DNA of 27,552 bases, taken from contig JAFWEA010000322.1 in NCBI GenBank assembly GCA_017543005.1, positions 1 to 27,552 on the forward strand. The letters run 5' to 3'. This document shows positions 7,649 through 14,314 of the stretch, in pieces. A model generated the notes under the pieces. It was not told the DNA's origin. It saw only the letters and a list, made by a program, of their open reading frames with translations, and did not search any database. The DNA comes from Solobacterium sp. GTDB taxonomy: Bacteria > Bacillota_I > Bacilli_A > Erysipelotrichales > Erysipelotrichaceae. Position 1 is the stretch's first letter. Each line of letters opens with the position of its first letter. The translations under genes and the position numbers were made by a program.

Positions 7649-8749
7649 TTATTCGGAGACAGCTGTCAGAGCTGCACGGGCGCCGTCATAGTCAGCGTCT
7701 GTAGCCTTGGCATAACCTGTGTGAGAGTAGACATCGAAGATGGCCTTGCCTTCTTCTGTGCCGATGATCTCAATCAGGGCATCCTGCATGGCAGCAGCGA
7801 ATTCCGGTGTGGCAACAACTTCATTGCCCTGACGCGGAGCCTTTGTGATGGCGACTGTGTCGTTGTAGATACCCGGAGTAACACCGATGACATTCAGTTC
7901 ATTCCAGATGGTGTCTTCACGGCCCATGCCCTGCTTGCCTGTTTCATCCTGCTGATCTGTCGGCAGGTTCCAGGCCTTTTCGTAGTCGTTGCGGCCGTCA
8001 GCGTAGCAGACGATGATGTCAACGTCTTCAGCAGCTGCTTCAGCGAAGGCTGTGCCGTAACCGCTGTCGAGCGGGACAACTGTGGACAGGTCGGAGATCT
8101 TCTTGCCGTCATAGTGTTCCATCAGCCACATTGTCGGGTAAATGTAACCTGCGGAGCTGGATGTCTTCTGAACAGCCCACTTGGCGCCGTCCAGGTCTTC
8201 CCATGTCAGTTCTTCGCCGTTGTTGACCTTTTCAGCCAGCTTCTTGCCGTATTCGGACGGACCGGCATAGATCAGGGAACGATAGTAAGTAACCTGCGGG
8301 CCATCCTTCTTTGTGGCATTGGCATCGCCGTTCCAGTCAGCCGGGTTCTCGGAGTCATTGGACAGACCGTTGCGGGTAGCTGTCAGGATGACATCGATGT
8401 TGCCGTCAGCGGAATACAGAGCGTATGTGCCGCCCGGCAGCCAGCCGAGGTCGATCGCGCCGGAATCCAGAGCTTCGCCTGTAGCGTCGTAGTTGACACC
8501 GACAGTGATGTCGACCTTGCCGATTTCGAAGCCTCTTTTAGCCATGGCATCGATAATCATCTGATCCAGACCGGCTGTACCTGTCTTGATGACATCAGCG
8601 TCCTTGGACGGAACGAATTCGATCTTCAGTTCTTCAATGCTGTTGTCTGCTTCTTCGGCCGGTGTTGCGGTTGCGGCAGAAGAACCAGAGCTGCAGCCTG
8701 CCAGCATGGCAACAGCCAGCAGAGATGCGGAAATCTTCTTGATATTCAT
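7649..8749 (-). CDS. phnD: Phosphonate-type ABC transporter substrate-binding lipoprotein
   Basis: A 366-residue PhnD-family binding protein. It starts with a lipoprotein signal: positive MNIKK, a hydrophobic stretch and the lipobox LAGC, with Cys19 as lipid anchor, followed by a Ser/Ala/Thr/Glu linker. The mature part has family features such as IDLGWLPGGTYAL and the anion-binding loop KTSSSAGYIYP. It would sit on the outer face of the membrane and deliver a phosphonate-like ligand to the PhnE/PhnE/PhnC importer encoded just downstream. The ligand (phosphonate, phosphite, phosphate or another small oxyanion) cannot be decided. Start ATG 8749 has AGGAGG at good spacing and a strong promoter. 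Confidence 0.9.
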   Translation of the reverse strand: MNIKKISASLLAVAMLAGCSSGSSAATATPAEEADNSIEELKIEFVPSKDADVIKTGTAGLDQMIIDAMAKRGFEIGKVDITVGVNYDATGEALDSGAIDLGWLPGGTYALYSADGNIDVILTATRNGLSNDSENPADWNGDANATKKDGPQVTYYRSLIYAGPSEYGKKLAEKVNNGEELTWEDLDGAKWAVQKTSSSAGYIYPTMWLMEHYDGKKISDLSTVVPLDSGYGTAFAEAAAEDVDIIVCYADGRNDYEKAWNLPTDQQDETGKQGMGREDTIWNELNVIGVTPGIYNDTVAITKAPRQGNEVVATPEFAAAMQDALIEIIGTEEGKAIFDVYSHTGYAKATDADYDGARAALTAVSE

Positions 8750-8780
8750 TTCTTTCCTCCTGTGTTTTCACACGGCCCTT

Positions 8781-8809
8781 ATTATAATTCGGAGGATTCA
8801 TTATCTCAA
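8781..8809 (-). promoter_or_regulatory. Promoter of phnD
   Basis: On the minus strand: -35 TTGAGA (8804-8809), 17-bp spacer, consensus -10 TATAAT (8781-8786). No Pho-box-like direct repeat was obvious by eye, so phosphate control is not supported or excluded. Confidence 0.75.
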
Positions 8810-8881
8810 CATGAAAATGTGTTCTGAAAGAATGTAAGAGAATTCCTGATGTATAATAGGGCAGATGGAGGATAAACAAAT

Positions 8882-10441
8882 ATGTCTAAACCGGTAGTAC
8901 TGGTCGTGATGGACGGCGTCGGATGGACCGATGTGGATCACAAGAACGCTGTTCTGCACGCATATAAACCGCAGCTGGACGAACTGATGAGTGTCTGGCC
9001 GCATACGACAATCAGAGCTTCGGGCACGGCCGTCGGCCTGCCTTCCGACAGTGACATGGGCAATTCCGAGGTCGGACACAATGCCCTGGGCTGCGGACAG
9101 ATCTATTCGCAGGGCGCCAAGCTGGTGCAGGAAGCCATTGACAGCGGTTCGATCTTTGCGTCGAAAGCCTGGACCGAAGCCGTGGCGCAGGTAAAGGAAC
9201 ATGGCAGTGTCATGCATTTCCTGGGCCTGCTGTCGGACGGCAATGTCCACTCGCATATCGATCACCTGTTTGCCATGCTGGAGCAGGCGAAAAAAGAAGG
9301 CCTGCATGAGGTGCGGGTGCATATCCTGCTGGATGGCCGCGATGTGCCGGAGACCAGCGCCCTGGAATATGTCGATGCGCTGGAAAAGAAGCTGGCGGAA
9401 CTGAATGATGCGGATTTCCATGCCTGCATCGCTTCCGGCGGCGGCCGCATGGTCATTACGATGGACCGTTACGAAGCCGACTGGGGCATGGTGGAAAAGG
9501 GCTGGAAGATCCATGTCGAGGGCGAAGGCCGCATGTTTGCCAGTGCCCGTGAAGCCATCGAAACCCTGCGGGCCGAAGGGCAGTATACCGATCAGTTCCT
9601 GCCGGGCTTTGTCATCGGCAAAGACGGGGTGCCGGCCGGGACCGTCAATGACAACGACGCGGTTATCTTCTTCAACTTCCGCGGTGACCGGGCGCTGGAA
9701 ATCACCCGGGCCTTTGAGGAAGAAGGCTTCGACAAGTTCGCCAAGAACAAGAACCCGAAGGTATACTATGCCGGCATGCTGCAGTATGACGGCGATCTGA
9801 AACTGCCGACCAACTTCCTGGTGGAACCGCCGCATATTCAGCACACGATGAGCGAATACCTGGTCAACAACGGCATCCGCAGCTACGCCTGCTCGGAGAC
9901 CCAGAAGTTCGGTCATGTGACTTACTTCTGGAACGGCAACCGCTCCGAGAAGTTCTCGGAAGAACTGGAAACCTGGGAAGAAGTTCCTTCGGATATCATT
10001 CCGTTTGAACAGCGGCCGTGGATGAAGGCAGCCCAGGTGACCGATCTCATGGTGGCGGCCATCGAATCCGGCAAGTATCAGTTCCTGCGCTGCAATTACC
10101 CGAACGGCGACATGGTCGGCCATACCGGCAACTATGAAGCAACTCTGATCGGCGTGGAAAGTGTAGACCTGATGCTCAGAAGGATCATGGATGCCTGCCT
10201 GAAGATGGATTATGCCCTGCTGGTCATGGCGGATCACGGCAACAGTGATGAAATGGTCGACAAGAACGGCAAGACCAAGACCAGTCACTCCCTGGCAAGG
10301 GTTCCGTTTGCGGTCTTCAACGGACCGGAAGGCACCGAGGTCAAGGACGGCGACTTCGGCCTCAGCAACGTGGCGGCGACGGTCGTCAAGATCCTGGGTC
10401 TGGATGTACCGGCCGAGTGGAACGAAGCAATTATTAAATAG
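8882..10441 (+). CDS. gpmI: 2,3-bisphosphoglycerate-independent phosphoglycerate mutase
   Basis: This 519-residue enzyme is normal length for GpmI. It interconverts 3- and 2-phosphoglycerate in glycolysis with two metal ions, normally manganese. Visible are the N-terminal metal Asp in VVMDGVG (residue 11), the nucleophile Ser62 in DSDMGNSEVGHNALG, the substrate-binding HFLGLLSDGNVHSH and DGRDVP blocks, and the C-terminal metal ligands in MADHGNSDEM and KTSHSLARVPF. The ATG at 8882 has GGAG about 11 bases upstream. A TATAAT at 8852-8857 is the likely -10, but no good -35 is seen. It is a single gene: divergent from phnD and closed by its own terminator. Confidence 0.96.
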   Translation: MSKPVVLVVMDGVGWTDVDHKNAVLHAYKPQLDELMSVWPHTTIRASGTAVGLPSDSDMGNSEVGHNALGCGQIYSQGAKLVQEAIDSGSIFASKAWTEAVAQVKEHGSVMHFLGLLSDGNVHSHIDHLFAMLEQAKKEGLHEVRVHILLDGRDVPETSALEYVDALEKKLAELNDADFHACIASGGGRMVITMDRYEADWGMVEKGWKIHVEGEGRMFASAREAIETLRAEGQYTDQFLPGFVIGKDGVPAGTVNDNDAVIFFNFRGDRALEITRAFEEEGFDKFAKNKNPKVYYAGMLQYDGDLKLPTNFLVEPPHIQHTMSEYLVNNGIRSYACSETQKFGHVTYFWNGNRSEKFSEELETWEEVPSDIIPFEQRPWMKAAQVTDLMVAAIESGKYQFLRCNYPNGDMVGHTGNYEATLIGVESVDLMLRRIMDACLKMDYALLVMADHGNSDEMVDKNGKTKTSHSLARVPFAVFNGPEGTEVKDGDFGLSNVAATVVKILGLDVPAEWNEAIIK

Positions 10442-10446
10442 GAAAC

Positions 10447-10476
10447 AGGAACTTCCGGAAACGGAAGTTCCTTTTT
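10447..10476 (+). terminator. Terminator of gpmI
   Basis: An 11-bp perfect stem (10447-10457 with 10462-10472, loop GAAA) with a T run to 10476, starting 6 bases after the gpmI stop. Confidence 0.9.
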
Positions 10477-10546
10477 ACAGATCAGAGGACAGGCGTACAC
10501 TTCATAATTCGATTTGATTCATGTAAACTGTCATTGAGGTGAGACT

Positions 10547-11188
10547 ATGATTTTTTATCTGCCCGGCTGTGATGTCCGGAAGAACCATCCCGAAGCCGTC
10601 AGGAAGATGACGGAATATATGGAAGAGCAGGGCCTGCGACAGGCAGTGTGCTGCCGGAAAGATCTTGAGTACATCAGCGAGGATGACGAAATCATCCAGA
10701 ACTGCACACTGTGTGACCTGGTACTGCGGGAACGGCTGCCGGAGAACAATGTCCGCAGTCTGTATGAATATCTGCTGGATACCGGCTTTGACTGGCCGGA
10801 CTATCACGGGCAGCTGATCACGATCCAGGACTGCTGGCGGACCCGGAACAACCGCCCGCTGCAGGATGCGGTGCGCGAGTGTCTGCAGCAGATGAATTTC
10901 ACGGTCCGGGAACTGCCGGAAAACTATGAGAATACCCGCTTCTGCGGCGTCTGGATGAACAATCCGATTGCCCCGGATCTGCCGGAAGTGACACCGGAGC
11001 TGACAGCCTGGCTGGAACAGTACCGGACACTGCTGACCCCGGCGGAGCAGGAAAGCATAATGCGGGAATGGGTCAGCCAGTATGATACCGAATACACGGC
11101 GGTGTACTGCAACGGCTGCGAGCGGGGCATCCGGCTGGGCGGCGGCCGGCCATTGCATATGATCGAACTGCTGAGCCGCGATCTGTAA
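10547..11188 (+). CDS. Cysteine-rich CCG-like (Fe-S) protein, function unknown
   Basis: A 213-residue soluble protein with ten cysteines. LPGCDV (C8), CC at 35-36 and CTLC (C53, C56) give C-x26-CC-x16-CxxC, a shortened version of the CCG cluster motif of heterodisulfide reductase HdrB and related oxidoreductases. DCWR (C96), C112, C133 and CNGCERGIRLGG (C188, C191) follow. The likely role is binding an Fe-S cluster or zinc in a thiol/disulfide redox protein, but no reaction can be named. GAGGTGAG precedes the ATG at 10547. Ten bases after its stop comes the SUFU-domain gene, so the two are probably cotranscribed. Confidence 0.6.
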   Translation: MIFYLPGCDVRKNHPEAVRKMTEYMEEQGLRQAVCCRKDLEYISEDDEIIQNCTLCDLVLRERLPENNVRSLYEYLLDTGFDWPDYHGQLITIQDCWRTRNNRPLQDAVRECLQQMNFTVRELPENYENTRFCGVWMNNPIAPDLPEVTPELTAWLEQYRTLLTPAEQESIMREWVSQYDTEYTAVYCNGCERGIRLGGGRPLHMIELLSRDL

Positions 11189-11198
11189 GGAAGGCAGC

Positions 11199-11858
11199 AT
11201 GGGACTGTTTGACAAACTGAAAAAGAAAGAGCCGGAACCGGCAGCGGAAGAAGCCGGCACGGCCGGCTGGGATGCGATTGAAGCGGCGTTCCTGAAAGCC
11301 TATCCGGGTCAGGACAAGCCGAAGCACTATGCCACGATTATCAAATGGATCCTCGGCGGGAATGATCCGCTGGATGGGATCAGTGTCTATGACGGCGGTG
11401 ATTACTGGCACTTTGTCAGTTTCGGCCTTACCGAGATCTATGACAAGGAAACGGATGATCCGGACATCAGCGGCTACGGGTATGAACTGACGCTGAAACT
11501 GAAAAAATATGATTTTGAAGATGAAGAGGCAGAGCTGCGGAACATCTGCGGCATCCTGCAGATGATCGCCCGACTGACCTTCACAAAGGGAGAAATCTTC
11601 CGGCCGTATGAGTACCTGTATACCGGCCAGCAGGAAGGCATCGATGCCCGTCAGAAGAGCAGTCTGACCGGCTTCATCTGTGTGCCGGACAGCACGGTCC
11701 CGGCGATCAATACCCCAAATGGAAGAGTGGAATTCCTTGAATTGATCGGCATGACGGATGCAGAGCTGAAAAACCTGTCGGATCATGCGTCGGTGGAATC
11801 ACTGTACCGGCAGTACAACGGAGACCTGACCGACTACCGCCGTCCGTCCATCATATGA
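11199..11858 (+). CDS. Suppressor-of-fused (SUFU) domain protein
   Basis: A 219-residue protein with a charged N-terminal tail (GLFDKLKKKEPEP) followed by a SUFU-like domain at about 40-190. The family marks are DPLDGISVYDGGDYWHFVSFGLTEIY, here split over residues 56-81, and the later block SGYGYELTLKLKK. Bacterial SUFU proteins are widespread; several are linked to polymorphic-toxin immunity or have unknown jobs, and I see no toxin next to this one. AAGGAAGG precedes the ATG, and the gene follows the CCG-like protein by 10 bases. No clear terminator lies after it; the next element is the promoter of the cold-shock gene. Confidence 0.8.
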   Translation: MGLFDKLKKKEPEPAAEEAGTAGWDAIEAAFLKAYPGQDKPKHYATIIKWILGGNDPLDGISVYDGGDYWHFVSFGLTEIYDKETDDPDISGYGYELTLKLKKYDFEDEEAELRNICGILQMIARLTFTKGEIFRPYEYLYTGQQEGIDARQKSSLTGFICVPDSTVPAINTPNGRVEFLELIGMTDAELKNLSDHASVESLYRQYNGDLTDYRRPSII

Positions 11859-11898
11859 GAATTGTTACACAAAAGCAGATTCGATCCCTTCCCGGGTC

Positions 11899-11927
11899 TT
11901 GTACTTTTGAACTCAGAATAGTATATT
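11899..11927 (+). promoter_or_regulatory. Promoter of the cold-shock gene
   Basis: -35 TTGTAC (11899-11904), 17-bp spacer, -10 TATATT (11922-11927). It predicts a start near 11934 and a leader of about 97 bases. Confidence 0.7.
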
Positions 11928-11933
11928 AAAAAT

Positions 11934-12030
11934 GTATCCTGAACCAACGGAGGTTTGTGCCCTGTCGCCTGATGGACGCATGGACCTTTTTCACAGGGAC
12001 GGATCATAGAATAGGAGATTTGTAGTACAA
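11934..12030 (+). promoter_or_regulatory. Long structured 5' leader of the cold-shock mRNA
   Basis: The predicted untranslated leader is about 97 bases, unusually long beside a 201-base gene. It can form a stem CCCTGT (11960-11965) with ACAGGG (11993-11998) enclosing a near repeat ATGGACGC/ATGGACC. TAGGAG, the ribosome binding site, follows at about 12013. Long leaders that refold with temperature are known for E. coli cspA; a similar role here is inferred. Confidence 0.45.
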
Positions 12031-12231
12031 ATGGCAACAGGTAAGGTTAAGTGGTTCAACGCTGAAAAGGGTTATGGATTCATTACTGCTGAAGACGGAA
12101 CAGACATCTTTGTTCACTACACAGCAATTCAGGGCGAAGGATTCAAGACTCTCGATGACGGACAGGAAGTCAGCTTCGAAGTAACACAGAGCGACCGCGG
12201 TCCGCAGGCATCCAACGTTGTTAAGCTGTAA
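12031..12231 (+). CDS. csp: Cold-shock protein, CspA/CspB family
   Basis: A 66-residue single cold-shock domain, typical length. RNP1 is KGYGFI (13-18) and RNP2 is DIFVHY (25-30), with KWFN at the N-terminus and the usual V-K-L end. These proteins bind single-stranded RNA and DNA and act as RNA chaperones in the cytoplasm. The gene's A/T-rich third positions (GGTTATGGATTC and similar) differ from the GC-rich codon use of its neighbours, as expected for a highly expressed gene. It has its own promoter, a long leader and its own terminator. Confidence 0.95.
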   Translation: MATGKVKWFNAEKGYGFITAEDGTDIFVHYTAIQGEGFKTLDDGQEVSFEVTQSDRGPQASNVVKL

Positions 12232-12261
12232 TTGATTGAAGCCTTAATAGACTGAAAGAAG

Positions 12262-12289
12262 AATACCTCACGCAGGTATTTTTCTTTTT
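12262..12289 (+). terminator. Terminator of the cold-shock gene
   Basis: AATACCT (12262-12268) pairs with AGGTATT (12274-12280), extended by AAAGAAG against TTTCTTT, ending in a T-rich run. Confidence 0.85.
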
Positions 12290-12305
12290 GTATCATGCCT
12301 GCATA

Positions 12306-12311
12306 TATAAT
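12306..12311 (+). promoter_or_regulatory. Candidate -10 box for the nucleoside hydrolase pair
   Basis: A consensus TATAAT lies 22 bases upstream of the ATG at 12334, just after the csp terminator. No convincing -35 is present at 16-18 bases. Confidence 0.4.
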
Positions 12312-12333
12312 AGGAATAGAGAGAGGCGTGTGT

Positions 12334-13320
12334 ATGAAGAAAATTCCCCTGATCATCGACTGTGACCCGGGCAAGGATGATGCGCTGTGCATCATGCTGC
12401 TGGGCGCGTCGGAAAAGTATGACGTCCGCGGCATTACTGCCGTACATGGCAATGTGCCGCTGGAGAAGACGGCAGCCAATGCCCTGTTCCTCAGTTCGTA
12501 CTATGGCATCAACTGTCCGGTGTACAGAGGTGCCGAGGCAGCGATCCTGGTGCGGCCGGAGCGGGCTTCGTATGTGCATGGCGAAAACGGACTGGCCGGC
12601 TATGAATACTCCCTGGATGGACTTGAATATGCCGAAGGCCATGCCTGGGACTTCCAGTATGAGACAGCGAAAGCATGTGCCGGTGAGCTGGAAATCGTGG
12701 CGGTCGGGCCGTTGACGAATCTGGCGATTACCATCCTCAAGCACCCGGACTTTGCCGGCCTGGTCAAACGGCTGGTTGTCATGGGCGGCGGGGCGACAGC
12801 CGGCAATACATCACCGCTGGCCGAATTCAATTTCCAGCAGGATCCCCATGCGGCGGAAATTGTGCTGCAGGCCGGCTTTAAGGATCTGACCATTGTGGAC
12901 CTGGACTGCTGCTACAGTGCCTGGCTGAACCGTGAGGAACAGCAGATCATGGCTGAACTGCCAGAAACAAATAAGATCCACGGTCTGATCCGGCAGATCA
13001 TGGAACACAAGAAGATATCCGATGAAAATATTATCCGCAAGCACGGCAAAAACCATGGCGGCGACCGGATCAACCACATGATCATCTGTGACGCTACGGC
13101 CGCAGCAATTGCGATTGATCCGACCCTGGCGCAGTACTGGGACGTCTATATGGTCTGTGAGACCGAAGGCGAACTGACCATGGGCCAGGCCATCATCGAC
13201 CGGCTGGGCTTTGCCCGGAAGACCAATGTGCATCTGGCCATGAATATGGATCGGGACCGCTATGCGGCACTGTTTATGGAAGGCCTGAAGCACTATGAGG
13301 AGGTGAGCGGCAATGACTGA
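12334..13320 (+). CDS. Nucleoside hydrolase (IUNH family), variant active site
   Basis: A 328-residue protein of the inosine/uridine-preferring nucleoside hydrolase family, which cleaves ribonucleosides to base and ribose with an active-site calcium. The calcium motif is DCDPGKDD (9-16), VVMGGG lies at 148-153 and the ribose-binding EFN at 164-166 precedes DPHAA. At the place where canonical enzymes have His-Asp near the C-terminus, this protein has Cys252-Asp253 (HMIICDATAAA): the calcium Asp is kept but the catalytic His is Cys. Base specificity or leaving-group activation may therefore differ. I used the ATG at 12334 because the protein then starts directly at the family motif; the ribosome binding site is GAGAGAGG. 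Its end overlaps the next hydrolase by 8 bases. Confidence 0.88.
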   Translation: MKKIPLIIDCDPGKDDALCIMLLGASEKYDVRGITAVHGNVPLEKTAANALFLSSYYGINCPVYRGAEAAILVRPERASYVHGENGLAGYEYSLDGLEYAEGHAWDFQYETAKACAGELEIVAVGPLTNLAITILKHPDFAGLVKRLVVMGGGATAGNTSPLAEFNFQQDPHAAEIVLQAGFKDLTIVDLDCCYSAWLNREEQQIMAELPETNKIHGLIRQIMEHKKISDENIIRKHGKNHGGDRINHMIICDATAAAIAIDPTLAQYWDVYMVCETEGELTMGQAIIDRLGFARKTNVHLAMNMDRDRYAALFMEGLKHYEEVSGND

Positions 13321-14263
13321 AAAATACATCATCATGGATGTGGATACCGGTGTGGATGACAGTATGGCGCTCATGCTGGCGGGGGCCTGCAAAGACCTGC
13401 ATATCCTGGCCCTGACCTGCACCTATGGCAACAACGAAGTGGAAAAGACCACCCGCAATACACAGAAAATTGCTGAACTGCTCGGCATTGATGCCCCGGT
13501 AGCGATGGGTGCGGTCCGGCCGATGATTGATCCGCCGATGGATTTCAGCGGCGGTCTGGGACCGATGATTCACGGCCTTGACGGACTGGGCAACGTCGGT
13601 GACCGGCTGCAGGAACCGGTGCATCCGGTCAGTGAACTGAAAGCACCGGATCTGATGGCGGAAGTGATCCGCAAGGCGCCGGAAATGGTGACGATTGTGG
13701 CAACCGGACCGCTGACCAACGTGGCAGCGTTCCTGCTCAGCTGGCCGGAACTGGCGGACAAAGTGGAACTGATCGCGCTGATGGGCGGGGCAGCCTATGG
13801 CGGCAACCTGGCCTTCACGGTCGAAGCGAACATCGGTCATGATCCGGAAGCGGCGGCAGTTGTCTTCCACAGCAGCATTCCCAAGGTGGTCTTCGGCCTG
13901 GATGCGACCATGGGTGTGTATATCACCGATGAAGAACGCGTGGCCATGGCGGAAAAGAGTGCCGTCGGGGCCTTCATGAAGGACTGCCTGCAGCCCTATG
14001 CGGATACGTACCGGCAGCTGGCGAACTGGCCGGGGGCTGTCCTGCATGACAGTCTGCCGGTGGCCTGGCTGATCGATCCCGATACGGTCACGCTGAAACC
14101 GGTGGTGATTGACATCGAACTCAACGGCCGGCTCAACCGCGGGGCCACGGTCTGTGACTTCAACAGCAATCACACGGCTGACACCAATACCCTGATTGCC
14201 ATGCAGGCCGACCGGGAGAAGATCATAGCGCTGCACCTGGAAGCGGCCGGGCACTATCAATAA
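13313..14263 (+). CDS. Nucleoside hydrolase (IUNH family), canonical active site
   Basis: A 316-residue hydrolase with the canonical motifs: DVDTGVDD (9-16) for calcium, IALMGGA (154-160), EAN at 171-173 followed by HDPEAA, and the catalytic pair His245-Asp246 in GAVLHDSLPVAW. It should hydrolyse purine and/or pyrimidine ribonucleosides in the cytoplasm for salvage. The ATG at 13313 lies inside the end of the preceding hydrolase gene and is served by GAGGAGGTGAG, so translation of the two is coupled. The pair are paralogues with different active sites and may split substrates or form a mixed oligomer. A bidirectional terminator follows. Confidence 0.93.
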   Translation: MTEKYIIMDVDTGVDDSMALMLAGACKDLHILALTCTYGNNEVEKTTRNTQKIAELLGIDAPVAMGAVRPMIDPPMDFSGGLGPMIHGLDGLGNVGDRLQEPVHPVSELKAPDLMAEVIRKAPEMVTIVATGPLTNVAAFLLSWPELADKVELIALMGGAAYGGNLAFTVEANIGHDPEAAAVVFHSSIPKVVFGLDATMGVYITDEERVAMAEKSAVGAFMKDCLQPYADTYRQLANWPGAVLHDSLPVAWLIDPDTVTLKPVVIDIELNGRLNRGATVCDFNSNHTADTNTLIAMQADREKIIALHLEAAGHYQ

Positions 14264-14275
14264 TTTAACAGTATG

Positions 14276-14306
14276 AAAAGGGCCTCCGGATCACCAGAGG
14301 CCTTTT
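14276..14306. terminator. Bidirectional terminator between nucleoside hydrolase and addA
   Basis: AAAAGGGCCTC..GG pairs with CC..GAGGCCTTTT around ATCA, with one bulge and one mismatch. T runs follow on both strands, serving the convergent genes on each side. Confidence 0.85.
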
Positions 14307-14314
14307 GTATGTGT

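Noticed and set aside
8801..10288. A 495-codon open frame on the minus strand
   Set aside because: It is antisense to gpmI, whose motifs and length are unmistakable; GC-rich codon use leaves the opposite strand open.
10480..10546. A promoter for the CCG-like gene (TTCATA-17-TAAACT)
   Set aside because: The implied start falls inside the ribosome binding site and both boxes are poor; no better promoter was found.
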